Source of the DNA: Myxococcus landrumus
Lineage (GTDB): Bacteria > Myxococcota > Myxococcia > Myxococcales > Myxococcaceae
NCBI RefSeq assembly: GCF_017301635.1
Contig: NZ_CP071091.1
Span: forward strand, 9,168,501 to 9,232,500
Reading direction: 5' to 3'
Length of the DNA: 64,000 nt
The notes below the pieces were generated by a model that did not search any database, was not told the DNA's origin, and saw only the letters and a program-made list of their open reading frames with translations. Shown one piece after another: positions 44,601 through 51,569 of this stretch. The stretch's first letter is position 1; each line of letters opens with the position of its first letter. Both the position numbers and the translations under genes were made by a program.

Positions 44601-46253
44601 GTGCAGCGCTTCAAGCCGGGGCCGGGCGCCGAGGACATCCTCGGCATCCATAGCGCCCGCGTGCAGCGTCACCTGGGGTTGAACCTGGGGCTGTCGCTGA
44701 ACTACGGCAGCAAGCCGCTGAACTTCATGGATCCCCGCTCGGACCGGTTCATCACCGCGTTGGTGAGCCGTCAGCTGGGCGTGGACCTGATGGGCGCGGT
44801 GGGTCTGTTCGACCGCTTCGAACTCGGCGTCGTGTTGCCGGTGACGTTCCAGGACTCGGACCCGGCGCCGCAGGTGGACTCGTCCTTCTCGAAGGGCGTG
44901 GGCTCCGGAGGCATCGGTGACCTGCGGCTCGTGCCGAAGGCGCGCATCGTCAACGCGGAGCACTTCGGCCTCGCGTTGGTGGTTCCGGTGTCGCTGCCCA
45001 CGGCGGGTGGCAACGACTTCCTCGGAAGCTCCGGGGTGGGGGTGCAGCCCAAGCTGGTGGCCGAGTACGGAGAGAAGGTTCGCTTCGCGGCCAACGTCGG
45101 TGTGGACATCCGCGAGAAGCAGGTGCTGCGCAATGTGACCGCGGGCAATGCCTTCACCTACGGCCTGGGCACGGAGATTCCCTTCACGCTGGGCCGGTTA
45201 CCGCTGTCCGCCGAGGCGACGCTGATTGGCGCCGTCGGTCTGGATGAGCAGGACACGGAGGAGACCCCGCTGGAGGTGCTCGCCGCGGTGAAGTACCGCG
45301 CGCCGAGCGGATTCACCGCGCACCTGGGCGGTGGGCCGGGCCTCACCCGTGGCTACGGCACGCCGGGCTACCGGCTGCTGGCGGGGTTCAGCTACAGCCC
45401 GCCGGTGGAGCCGCAGAAGTCGGAGCCGCCTCCTCCGTTGGACTCGGATGGCGACGGCATCTACGACCGGGATGACCGCTGCCCGAAGGAGGCCGAGGAC
45501 AAGGACGGCTTCGAGGATGCGGACGGCTGCCCGGACCCGGACAATGACCAGGACGGCATCCTCGATGGGGCCGACCAGTGCGTGAACCAGCCCGAGACGT
45601 CGAACGGCTTCCAGGACGAGGACGGGTGCCCGGACGAGGCTCCGCCTGTGGACACGGATGGCGACGGTCTCATGGACCCGGATGACCGCTGCCCGGGTCA
45701 GGCCGAGGACAAGGATGGCTTCGAGGACACGGATGGCTGCCCGGACCTGGACAACGACAAGGACGGCATCGCGGACGTGGCGGACAAGTGCCCGCTCGAG
45801 CCCGAGGTCATCAACGGCGTGACGGACGAGGACGGCTGCCCGGACAAGGGCAAGGTGAAGGTCCAGGTGGATGGCGAGCGCGTCGTCATCCTGGAGAAGG
45901 TCCACTTCGCCACGGGCAAGGACATCATCCTCCCGCGCTCCTTCCCGCTGCTGAAGCAGGTGGCCGCGGTGCTGCGCGCCAACCCGCAGGTGGAGCTGCT
46001 GCGGGTGGAGGGCCACACGGACAGCGACGGCAATGACGCCGCCAACCTGGACCTGTCGCGCCGCCGCGCCGCCAACGTGCGCGAGTTCCTGGTGAAGGAG
46101 GGCATCGCCGCCGCCCGCCTGGAGTCGCAGGGCTACGGCGAGACGAAGCCGGTGGACACCAACAAGACGGCGAAGGGCCGGGAGAACAACCGCCGCGTGG
46201 AGTTCACCATCCTCCGCGTGGGCAAGGTGGAAGTGGAGCGCGAGAGCCCCTGA
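38670..46253 (+). CDS. giant Ig-repeat/TSP3 adhesin fused through an internal MYXO-CTERM-like signal to an OmpA-family protein
   Basis: A 2,527-residue chain. ATG 38670 starts a signal peptide (about residues 18–42, ending APAAARAEA). Residues 43–470 are a Gly-rich beta domain. About 475–1456 hold eleven Ig-like units, nine of them nearly identical at 89 residues. One further beta domain follows (to ~1540), then calcium-type thrombospondin-3 repeats (DTDGDGLTD) to about 1897. Cys1908 opens a MYXO-CTERM-like tripartite signal: Gly-Cys, hydrophobic run, and RRFRR. The chain then continues with a second signal-like segment (1942–1964, ending QPAQA), a barrel-like domain of about 300 residues, a second TSP3 block and an OmpA C-terminal domain (FATGKDIILP…VEGHTDSDGNDAANLDLSRRRA). 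It may be cleaved into a surface adhesin and a peptidoglycan-bound outer-membrane protein. It lies between ftsA and ftsZ with terminators on both sides. Confidence 0.85.
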   Translation: MNPNLQSPDSLDVARSVRARLPVAALLAVLCTALMAPAAARAEADTFHLGDGSDGALTVNAPDTTINTYTRVTAAVPPAQNFVNVASTTGFALGDLVLVFQTAGLTAPASGSQAPVDLNLAANIGVGRWEFARVSALTATRLTFSAPLTVPFAANATQAIRVPEYTTVTVNAAGSIIAQPWDGQVGGVVIFLARNGVTNAGSISASGAGFRGGVFANGDGDSCTGVNQGYPGGAPKGEGVVLAAYDTEFPFAASTTGYGNIANGAGGGICHNSGGGGGGSAGAGGKGGRTWSGDAPPSRDVGGRGGTQMNFTAVNHLLFGGGGGAGHSNDDFGGGGSAAGGIVFIRAASLSGAGTISSNGLAGLNTSGVGNDAAGGGGAGGTLYLRFTGNLTCNANQVSARGGNGGSTVYAQHGTGGGGGGGRVLLQGSTVACSPSVSGGTPGTQADAAAVDGPSYGAIAGSPGIVEPIAGGFETPTAPTVVTPANGSTTGVRPPISGTATPNSTVIIYVDGAELARVPADAAGNYTYTPVADLTVGGHTVSAISVLNGASSVRSNTNTFTVQNSLAPPVIVSPANNAVLTTAPTQITGTAPAGATEVVVTLNGVTYPATTVTGGNWTFTIPIPVPDGVYTVSVVARDATRTSSPTNSTFTVDTQTNVSVTTPAEGAVLTNGVVTYAGTAEPGATVTVTVDGTTVGTVTANAGGNWSLPVAAPLANGPHSVTATAEDTAGNTATDTNNFTVDTGTFVSVTTPAEGAVLPSGVVTYSGTAEPGATVTVTVDGNVVGTVTANAGGDWSLPVAASLADGQHSVTATAQDISGNTATDTNNFAVDTGTSVSVTTPAEGAVLTNGVVTYAGTAEPGATVTVTVDGALVGTVTAAANGSWSLPVPAPLADGAHSVTATADDGRGHVASDTNAFTVDAQTAVSISGPAEGSTLTNPVVTYTGTAEPGATVTISVDGTVVDTVTAGPDGSWSLPVATPLADGPHTVTASSRDTNGNTATDTNTFTVDSGTAVSISTPADGSVITNGAVTYTGTAEPGATVTVTVDGNLVGTTTAAANGTWTVPGVSSLGDGPHSVTATAEDSAGNTATDTNAFTVDTTTAVSITTPVDGSVINDAVVTYTGTAEPGATVTVTVDGTVVGTTTAAANGSWSVPGIATLGEGPHSVTATAEDEAGNTATDTNNFTVNTQTSVSITTPAEGAVLTSGVVTYTGTAEAGSTVTVSVDGNVVGTVTAQPDGSWSLPVLATLADGAHSVTATADDGNGNTASDTNTFRVDTQTTVTITTPTDGAVLTDGSVTYTGTAEPGATVTVSVDGTVIGTVVASSDGNWMLPGPSVLADGSHAVTATVEDDAGNTATDTNAFRVDTSTSVDITGPTEGAVLTNGVVTYTGTAEAGATVTVQVDGATVGTVTAAPDGTWSLPVAARLLDGAHTVVATAEDSSGNTATDTVNFSVDTVPDTQITLNPPAASTTASARFDFVSTSGDVRDTFECSLDGAAFTACTGPIDYANLAQGNHTFQVRAVDFDGDVDATPASFAWTINITVDTDGDGLTDEDEVTRGTDPTNPDTDGDGITDGVEVTVGGTDPLDDDTDNDGLLDGTEDKDHDGVVDPGETSPVLADTDGDGVQDGTELGITQPEGSDTDTTVFIPDADPTTTTDPLNVDTDGGSVRDGIEDANHNGRVDPGETDPKVAADDKDSDLDGIDDETEIELGLDPRDPDTDDDGVPDGQDGITDTDGDGRIDANDPDSDNDGVNDGTERGVTRETAPPGTNVDSPNFVPDADPSTTTDPKRADTDGDGLKDGEEDADHNGRVDATETNPNDADTDDDALPDGVEVRGSNATNPLNPDTDGDGLKDGAEDANHNGGVDNGETDPNDRDTDRGGASDGEEVTGGSNPLNGNDDFVVVGRGCSTGGAGTFAPLALLLLAVPMMRRFRRATERSSRGLAAGVAGGLALGGMMVAQPAQAQVVAPSGASQSIDVQRFKPGPGAEDILGIHSARVQRHLGLNLGLSLNYGSKPLNFMDPRSDRFITALVSRQLGVDLMGAVGLFDRFELGVVLPVTFQDSDPAPQVDSSFSKGVGSGGIGDLRLVPKARIVNAEHFGLALVVPVSLPTAGGNDFLGSSGVGVQPKLVAEYGEKVRFAANVGVDIREKQVLRNVTAGNAFTYGLGTEIPFTLGRLPLSAEATLIGAVGLDEQDTEETPLEVLAAVKYRAPSGFTAHLGGGPGLTRGYGTPGYRLLAGFSYSPPVEPQKSEPPPPLDSDGDGIYDRDDRCPKEAEDKDGFEDADGCPDPDNDQDGILDGADQCVNQPETSNGFQDEDGCPDEAPPVDTDGDGLMDPDDRCPGQAEDKDGFEDTDGCPDLDNDKDGIADVADKCPLEPEVINGVTDEDGCPDKGKVKVQVDGERVVILEKVHFATGKDIILPRSFPLLKQVAAVLRANPQVELLRVEGHTDSDGNDAANLDLSRRRAANVREFLVKEGIAAARLESQGYGETKPVDTNKTAKGRENNRRVEFTILRVGKVEVERESP
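40631..43033 (+). repeat. nine tandem 267-bp coding repeats
   Basis: Starts near 40631, 40899, 41166, 41433, 41700, 41967, 42235, 42501 and 42768 keep a 267–268-bp step. Each encodes one Ig-like unit of 89 residues beginning with a segment such as VSVTTPAEGAVL. Similarity is high at the DNA level as well, which would favour copy-number change by recombination. Confidence 0.88.
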
Positions 46254-46269
46254 TGCGCTCGCGCCACCC

Positions 46270-46291
46270 CAGGCGCCCACCGTGGCGCCTG
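46270..46291. terminator. GC-rich hairpin after the giant gene
   Basis: CAGGCGCC (46270–46277), loop CACCGT and GGCGCCTG (46284–46291) form a perfect 8-bp stem just 17 bp after the stop. It lacks a T-run and probably acts with the stronger terminator that follows. Confidence 0.45.
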
Positions 46292-46318
46292 AGGGCTGAC
46301 ATTCGCAGTCGCTGATGC

Positions 46319-46361
46319 GAGGGTGGTTCCGGAAGGTCGTCCGGGACCACCCTCGGTTTTT
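46319..46361 (+). terminator. intrinsic terminator before ftsZ
   Basis: GAGGGTGGTTCC (46319–46330) and GGGACCACCCTC (46343–46354) form a 12-bp stem with one wobble pair and a 12-base loop, followed by GGTTTTT. It should end transcription of the giant gene, so ftsZ needs its own promoter. Confidence 0.82.
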
Positions 46362-46684
46362 GGAGCGGAGGCCTCCCATCACCCGGGGTCGTGGCTGCGA
46401 GACGGTCCGTGAAGACCTCGGGCGTGGGGGGAATCCAGGTGGTGATGCCGCGAGGGAGACCCGCCAGGGGGCGTGGCATTTCGCGAGTCAAGGGGCCAGG
46501 TGGACCCACCGTGCCGCGCCGCCTGCTTTCGACGCTGCTGTGTAAGTCCGCGTCAGGACTCGGCGCCGCGTCATCCCGCTACATGTGCGTAGCGGAATAC
46601 TTGCCAAAGATCTGGACTTGCTGATGATGGTGGAGGTTGGAGGCCCGCGCGCTGCGTCGCGCGACGCCTGCTGAAAGGACCGCC
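46362..46684. promoter_or_regulatory. ftsZ upstream region with a perfect inverted repeat
   Basis: Non-coding as far as I can tell. CCGCTAC (46576–46582), loop ATGTGC, GTAGCGG (46589–46595) is a perfect 7-bp inverted repeat about 90 bp before ftsZ. It has no T-run, so it is more likely an operator or mRNA structure than a terminator. TTGCCA at 46601–46606 could be a -35 element, but no good -10 follows. AAAGGA at 46674–46679 is the ribosome site of ftsZ. Confidence 0.5.
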
Positions 46685-47908
46685 ATGGACCAGTTTGATC
46701 AGAGCAAGCAGGCCGCCAAGATTCGGGTCGTCGGGGCGGGCGGGGCCGGCTGCAACGCGGTCAACACGATGATTCTGTCCAAGCTGGACCGGGTCGACTT
46801 CATTGCCGCCAACACCGATATCCAGGCGCTTGCCGCGAGCAAGGCGCCCACGCGGCTTCAGTTGGGCCAGACGCTGACCAAGGGGCTGGGGGCGGGGGCG
46901 AACCCGGAGATGGGCCGCGAGGCCGCGCTGGAGTCCAGGGACCAGATTGCCGCGGTGCTCGAGGGCGCCGACATGGTCTTCGTGACGGCGGGCATGGGCG
47001 GTGGTACCGGCACGGGCGCAGCGCCGATCATCGCGGACATCGCCAAGAGCCTGGGTTGCCTCACGGTGGGTGTCGTCACCAAGCCGTTCCTCTTCGAGGG
47101 CAACAAGCGCCGCAAGCAGGCCGAGCAGGGCATCGTCGAGCTCAAGGCCGCGGTGGACACGCTCATCACCATTCCGAACCAGCGCCTGCTGTCGCTCTCC
47201 AACGCGCCCATGCCGCTCCTGGAGACGTTCAAGCGCGCGGACGAGGTGCTGCTCAACGCCGTGCAGGGCATCAGCGACCTCATCCAGTACCACGGCTACA
47301 TCAACGTCGACTTCGCCGACGTGAAGACCATCATGAGCGACAAGGGTCTGGCGCTCATGGGCACGGGGCACTCGTCCGGAGAGAAGCGCGCCCTCACCGC
47401 CATGCAGCAGGCCATCGCCAGCCCGCTGCTGGAGGACGTCTCCATCGACGGCGCCACGGGCCTGCTCATCAACATCACGGGCGGCCGGGACATGACGCTT
47501 CAGGAGGTCAACGAGGCGCTGACCCTGGTCCACGACGCGGCCGACAGCGAGGCGGAGATCATCTTCGGCTCGCTCATCGACGAGAACATTCAGGACGAGG
47601 TGAAGATCACCATCATCGCCACGGGCTTCGTCCACCGCGACGCACCCAAGGTTCGCCAGGTGGCGCCGGTGGTGCAGGTCCCTTTGGCCCGTCCGCCGCA
47701 GCAGTCGGTGCTCATCGGCGCGCGTGAGGAAGTGGCCAGCCTGGTACCCGCGAAGGGTGGCGCGCCGCGTCCCCTGGCCGCGGTGGAGGCCAACAAGGCG
47801 ATCAGCAACCGCACGGCCGTGGTGAAGGACTCCGCGCTCCCGCTGGACGAGGACCAGTTCGACATCCCCACGTTCCTGCGTCGCCAGGGTCAGACCGAGC
47901 TCCCGTAA
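46685..47908 (+). CDS. ftsZ: cell division GTPase FtsZ
   Basis: A 407-residue tubulin homologue that forms the Z-ring. Motifs are [50 protein letters not shown] (the GTP-binding loop), NFADVK-like [21 protein letters not shown] and the T7 synergy-loop region. A linker of about 60 residues ends in the conserved FtsA/ZipA-binding peptide [12 protein letters not shown] 46685 follows AAAGGA. Its separation from ftsA by a terminated 7.6-kb gene implies independent expression. Confidence 0.98.
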   Translation: MDQFDQSKQAAKIRVVGAGGAGCNAVNTMILSKLDRVDFIAANTDIQALAASKAPTRLQLGQTLTKGLGAGANPEMGREAALESRDQIAAVLEGADMVFVTAGMGGGTGTGAAPIIADIAKSLGCLTVGVVTKPFLFEGNKRRKQAEQGIVELKAAVDTLITIPNQRLLSLSNAPMPLLETFKRADEVLLNAVQGISDLIQYHGYINVDFADVKTIMSDKGLALMGTGHSSGEKRALTAMQQAIASPLLEDVSIDGATGLLINITGGRDMTLQEVNEALTLVHDAADSEAEIIFGSLIDENIQDEVKITIIATGFVHRDAPKVRQVAPVVQVPLARPPQQSVLIGAREEVASLVPAKGGAPRPLAAVEANKAISNRTAVVKDSALPLDEDQFDIPTFLRRQGQTELP

Positions 47909-47939
47909 CGGGCTCCTCCCAAGGCGTGTTTCGAGCGGG

Positions 47940-48323
47940 CTAGCGGGCGGGAAGTCGCGCCACGCTGGCCTCGTCGCGTCCGGCGAGCTTGTCCGCGCGG
48001 GCGAAGAGGGTGTCCAGCTCCTCGTAGAGCGCGTCGATGCGCTCCTGGAGCCGGGGCGCCGGAATCACGCCGTCACCGGCCAGCTCTTCCAACCGGGCGC
48101 TGGCGCGCTGCAGGAGCTGGAGCGCCTTGAGCAGCGCCAGCCCGCGGCGAGTGCCTTCCTGGGTGAAGAGGGTGCCGCTCTGCGTGAGCGCTTCGAGCGT
48201 GCCGCGCACGCCACGAACGCGGTCCGCCTGGCGGCTGCGGTAGAGGTCCAACCGTCGCGCGCGACGGGCGCCATGGAGGTCCACCACGCCAACGTCGGTG
48301 CCTGGAAAAGAGGAGGGCTTCAC
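47940..48323 (-). CDS. small helical protein, unknown function
   Basis: About 127 residues, or 147 if ATG 48383 is used. From RRARRLDLYRSRQADRVRGVRG onward the sequence is long amphipathic helix, rich in Arg, Leu, Glu and Ala (LALLKALQLLQRASARLEELAGDG…RLQERIDALYEELDTLFARADKLA), so a coiled coil is likely. There is no signal or membrane segment. GTG 48323 is chosen because the upstream 20 residues are poorly structured, but neither start has a good ribosome site. It is convergent with ftsZ, 31 bp away. Confidence 0.6.
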   Translation of the reverse strand: MKPSSFPGTDVGVVDLHGARRARRLDLYRSRQADRVRGVRGTLEALTQSGTLFTQEGTRRGLALLKALQLLQRASARLEELAGDGVIPAPRLQERIDALYEELDTLFARADKLAGRDEASVARLPAR

Positions 48324-48464
48324 GGTGTGGCAATGTACGACATGCCTTCGCGGAGCCGCAAATTTACGGGACTGTAGGGACATGTTGCACGCCCGTCCGC
48401 TCCCTTGTCAGGGTAGGAGGTGGGGGTTAGGTTCGCCGCCCTTCGCACACTGAGGATCCGCGCC

Positions 48465-49817
48465 ATGTTCCAGAAGCTGCTCATCGCCAACCGAGGTGAA
48501 ATCGCGCGTCGTATCGGCGCGGCCGCGCGGCAGATGGGGCTGAAGACCGTCGCCGTGTACTCGGACGCGGACGCGGAGCTGCCCTTCGTGAAGGAGGCGG
48601 ACGAGGCGGTGCGCATCGGCCCCGCGCCGGCGAAGGACAGCTACCTGAGCATCCCCGCCATCCTGGAGGCGGCGAAGAAGACGGGCGCCCAGGCGGTGCA
48701 CCCGGGCTACGGCTTCCTGTCGGAGAACGGGGAGTTCGCCCAGGCGTGCAAGGACGCGGGGCTCATCTTCGTGGGGCCTCCGCCGGAGGCGATGGCTCGG
48801 ATGAAGGACAAGAGCCATGCGCGCAAGCTGGTGGCCGCGGCGGGTGTGCCCGTGGTGCCCGGCAGCGAGAACGTGGTGCCGGACGTGGCCACCGCGTTGG
48901 TGGAGGCGGAGCGCATCGGCTACCCCGTGCTCTGCAAGGCGGCGGGCGGCGGCGGCGGCATCGGCATGGCCGCGGCGAACAACCCCGCCGAACTGGAGAA
49001 GGTGTTCCGCCAGTGCACGGACCGGGCGAAGGCCTCCTTCGGCCGCGAGGGTGTGTACCTGGAGCGCTACTTCCCCGCGCCCCGTCACATCGAGGTCCAG
49101 ATTCTGGGGGACCAGCACGGCCACCTCATCCACTGCCTGGAGCGTGAGTGCTCCATCCAGCGGCGCCACCAGAAGGTGGTGGAGGAGGCCCCGTCCGTGC
49201 TCTTCGCGGACGGGAAGAACGCGGCCCTGGCGGACAAGCTCTTCACCGCGGCCATCGCGGCGGCGAAGGCGTTCGGCTACGCCAATGCCGGCACCGTGGA
49301 GTTCCTGTACTCGGAGGGCGAGGTCTACTTCATCGAGATGAACGCCCGGCTTCAGGTGGAGCACCCGGTGACGGAGCTCACCACGGGGCTGGACCTCATC
49401 GGGTGGCAGCTGCGCATCGCCGCGGGCGAGCACCTCACGGTGAAGCAGGAGGACGTGAAGCGCAAAGGCGCGGCGCTGGAGTTCCGCATCTACGCGGAGG
49501 ACCCGGTGAAGTTCTTCCCGTCGCCCGGGCCGCTGAAGGTGTTCCAGCCGCCGTCGGGTGAAGGGGTTCGACTGGACGCCGGCTACGTCGAGGGCAACAC
49601 CGTCACGCCCAACTACGACCCGCTCATCGCCAAGCTCATCATCTCCGGCGCCACGCGCGCGGAGGCGATTGAGCGCTCGGTGGCGGCGCTCCAGTCCTTC
49701 CGCATCGAAGGCATCAAGACGAACATCCCGCTCCACCTGCGAATCGTTCAGGATGCGGCCTTCAAGGCTGGCGACCTGGACACGCATTTCCTGGAGCACC
49801 ACGCGAAGCCGGCGTAG
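48465..49817 (+). CDS. biotin carboxylase subunit of an acyl-CoA carboxylase
   Basis: A 450-residue ATP-grasp enzyme that carboxylates biotin on a carrier protein. The sequence opens MFQKLLIANRGEIARRI and has AVHPGYGFLSENGEFAQ, GGGGGIGMA (ATP loop), ERECSIQRRHQK, and EMNARLQVEHPVTE, all hallmarks. The C-terminus ends near TNIPLHLRIVQDAAF…DTHFLEHH, as in propionyl- and methylcrotonyl-type carboxylase subunits but without a fused carrier. A 70-residue carrier gene follows after 42 bp. No carboxyltransferase is nearby. AccC of fatty-acid synthesis is possible, but the context with an enoyl-CoA hydratase-like gene favours an acyl-CoA carboxylase. Confidence 0.92.
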   Translation: MFQKLLIANRGEIARRIGAAARQMGLKTVAVYSDADAELPFVKEADEAVRIGPAPAKDSYLSIPAILEAAKKTGAQAVHPGYGFLSENGEFAQACKDAGLIFVGPPPEAMARMKDKSHARKLVAAAGVPVVPGSENVVPDVATALVEAERIGYPVLCKAAGGGGGIGMAAANNPAELEKVFRQCTDRAKASFGREGVYLERYFPAPRHIEVQILGDQHGHLIHCLERECSIQRRHQKVVEEAPSVLFADGKNAALADKLFTAAIAAAKAFGYANAGTVEFLYSEGEVYFIEMNARLQVEHPVTELTTGLDLIGWQLRIAAGEHLTVKQEDVKRKGAALEFRIYAEDPVKFFPSPGPLKVFQPPSGEGVRLDAGYVEGNTVTPNYDPLIAKLIISGATRAEAIERSVAALQSFRIEGIKTNIPLHLRIVQDAAFKAGDLDTHFLEHHAKPA

Positions 49818-49859
49818 AGGGATGGCTTCATCCCCATCATCCTGAGGAGGAACGGACCT

Positions 49860-50075
49860 ATGGCGGACGTGGCGGCGCACATCACGGGCACGGTGTGGAA
49901 GATCGAAGTGAAGGTGGGCCAGCAGGTCAAGGAAGGCGAGACGCTCGTCATCCTCGAGTCCATGAAGATGGAGATGCCGGTGGATGCGCCCGAGGGTGGC
50001 GGCACCGTGAAGGAGATCCGCTGCAAGGAAGCGCAGTCGGTCAACGAGGGTGATGTCCTCGTGGTGCTCGAGTAA
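49860..50075 (+). CDS. biotin carboxyl carrier protein, minimal (biotinyl domain only)
   Basis: A 71-residue protein that is just one biotin/lipoyl domain. It starts MADVAAHITGTVWKIEVKVG and contains VILESMKMEMPV, in which the Lys of MKM is the biotin attachment site, followed by a hairpin ending NEGDVLVVLE. GAGGAGGAAC precedes ATG 49860. Being directly after the biotin carboxylase it should carry the carboxyl-biotin between that subunit and a carboxyltransferase encoded elsewhere. Confidence 0.93.
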   Translation: MADVAAHITGTVWKIEVKVGQQVKEGETLVILESMKMEMPVDAPEGGGTVKEIRCKEAQSVNEGDVLVVLE

Positions 50076-50081
50076 GTCCGG

Positions 50082-50846
50082 ATGGAGCCCTCGCTGGATG
50101 TCGAGGACCGCGAGGGCGGCGTTCGTGTGTTGACGCTGTCGAATCCGGCCCGCCGCAACGCGCTCAATGACGCGTTGCTGGCCCGGTTGGATGCGGCGCT
50201 GGAGCCCGCGGCACACGTTCGCGTGTTGCTGGTGCGAGGCGCGGGCGGCACCTTCTGCGCGGGCTATGACCTGACGCACCTGGGGCCTCCGGGTGCGGAT
50301 GGTCGCCTGCCAGACGATGCGCTGGTGGAGTGCCTCCTCAAGCTGGAGCGGCATCCGGTGCCCAGTGTGGCGCTGGTGCAGGGCGCGGCGGTGGGGGCGG
50401 GCTTCGACCTGGCGGCTTCCTGTGACTTCCGTGTGGGGGCCCCGGACGCGCTCTTCCTCATGCCGCCCGCGAAGCTCGGCATCGTCTATTCGCCGGAGGG
50501 CCTGGCGCGAGCGACACGGCTGGTGGGCCTGTCCCGAGCGAAGCAGCTCTTCCTCACCGCGAGGAAGCTCGACGCGCGAGAGGCGCTGTCGTGGGGCCTC
50601 CTGGACATGTGCGAGGACGACGCGGAGGCGCGTGCCTTCGCGCTGTGCGCGACGCTCGCGGGCCATGCGCCTGGGGCTGTGTCGGGGATGAAGGAGTCCT
50701 TCGGGCTGCTGTCCCGCGCGCCGCTGGGCGATGAAGCGCAGGCGCGGCTGCGGGCATTGCGCGCGAAGGCGTTTGGCAGCGAGGACGCGAAGGAAGGACG
50801 CGAGGCCTTCCTGGAGAAGCGTCCGCCCCGCTTCACCGGCCGCTAG
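50082..50846 (+). CDS. enoyl-CoA hydratase/isomerase family protein with altered catalytic residues
   Basis: A 254-residue crotonase-fold protein. The CoA/oxyanion-hole motifs RGAGGTFCAGYDL and GAAVGAGFDLAASCDFRVG are present. The two catalytic Glu of classical hydratase are changed: the first is Asp (GFDLA in place of GCELA), and the second is Ala (MPPAKLGI in place of QPEILIG). Simple hydration is therefore doubtful; isomerase, hydrolase or decarboxylase activity is possible. It is 6 bp after the biotin carrier gene, so it is probably in the same operon and may act on a branched or carboxylated acyl-CoA. Confidence 0.88.
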   Translation: MEPSLDVEDREGGVRVLTLSNPARRNALNDALLARLDAALEPAAHVRVLLVRGAGGTFCAGYDLTHLGPPGADGRLPDDALVECLLKLERHPVPSVALVQGAAVGAGFDLAASCDFRVGAPDALFLMPPAKLGIVYSPEGLARATRLVGLSRAKQLFLTARKLDAREALSWGLLDMCEDDAEARAFALCATLAGHAPGAVSGMKESFGLLSRAPLGDEAQARLRALRAKAFGSEDAKEGREAFLEKRPPRFTGR

Positions 50847-50860
50847 TCACGCGCGGCCGG
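50836..50860. terminator. GC hairpin between convergent genes
   Basis: CCGGCCGC (50836–50843) and GCGGCCGG (50853–50860) form a perfect 8-bp stem around the stop codon of the crotonase-fold gene, between convergent genes. No T-run, so it is tentative. Confidence 0.4.
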
Positions 50861-50877
50861 CGAGGCGGTGGGGTTCA

Positions 50878-51471
50878 TCAGGTGTCGCCGAACAGCTCGC
50901 CCATGCGCAGCTGGAGCGCCGAGGCAATCTTGTAGAGCGACGAGATGGACGCGGAAGACTCCGCGCGCTCAATCTGGGACAGCAGGGACACGGACAGGCC
51001 CGTGCGCCGAGCAAGCTGCTTGAGGGTGAGCTCCTGCGTCTTGCGCGCGTCGCGGATGGTGCGACCAATGGCGCGGTGCAGGTCGGCCTCTGGGTCCTGG
51101 GACAAGCCCTTCTTCTGGAGGGCGTTGCGGACCGCGGTGATGAACTGCTCGGGCTCCATGGGCTTCTTGACGTAGTCAGAAGCCTGGGCCTTGAGCGAGG
51201 CGACGGCCGTGTCCACCGTGGGGTACGCCGTGGCGACGATGACGGCCACGTCGGTGTCGTACTTGCGGATCTGCTCGAGCACCTCGGTCCCCGACATCTG
51301 CGGCATCATCATGTCGAGGATGACGAGGTGGAAGTCAGAGCCACGGAGGATCTCCACCGTCTGGGTGGGGTCCGTCGTGGTCACGACCTCATAGCCTTCG
51401 CGAGTCAACACCAGCTTGAGGTAGTCGCAGTTGTCCTGCTCGTCATCAACCACCAGGATGCGAATCTGCAC
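50878..51471 (-). CDS. response regulator with Xre-type helix-turn-helix output
   Basis: A 197-residue two-component regulator. The receiver domain (1–~120) has VVDDEQDN, phospho-acceptor Asp53 (ILDMMMP), Thr81 (ATAYP) and Lys103 (VKKP). The output (~132–192) is a Cro/CI-type helix-turn-helix: IRDARKTQELTLKQLARRTGLSVSLLSQIERAESSASISSLYKIASAL. REC–Xre pairing is uncommon; most response regulators carry OmpR, NarL or NtrC outputs. No histidine kinase lies beside it, so its partner is elsewhere. It is transcribed away from the FHA gene behind it on the same strand (98 bp). Confidence 0.88.
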   Translation of the reverse strand: MQIRILVVDDEQDNCDYLKLVLTREGYEVVTTTDPTQTVEILRGSDFHLVILDMMMPQMSGTEVLEQIRKYDTDVAVIVATAYPTVDTAVASLKAQASDYVKKPMEPEQFITAVRNALQKKGLSQDPEADLHRAIGRTIRDARKTQELTLKQLARRTGLSVSLLSQIERAESSASISSLYKIASALQLRMGELFGDT

Positions 51472-51569
51472 AGCGTCTCCTCGCTGCAGGTGAACTTCGT
51501 CGGGCTGCGGGGCTCGGGGAGGGGGAACGAGCGCACACAGCCGATGGGGGGATGTCCGCCTCCCTTGGG

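Noticed and set aside
41874-44963. 1,029-codon open frame opposite the repeat region of the giant gene
   Set aside because: Antisense of a biased, repetitive coding region. The protein is Arg/His/Val-rich with no recognisable domain, and it repeats only because the sense strand does.
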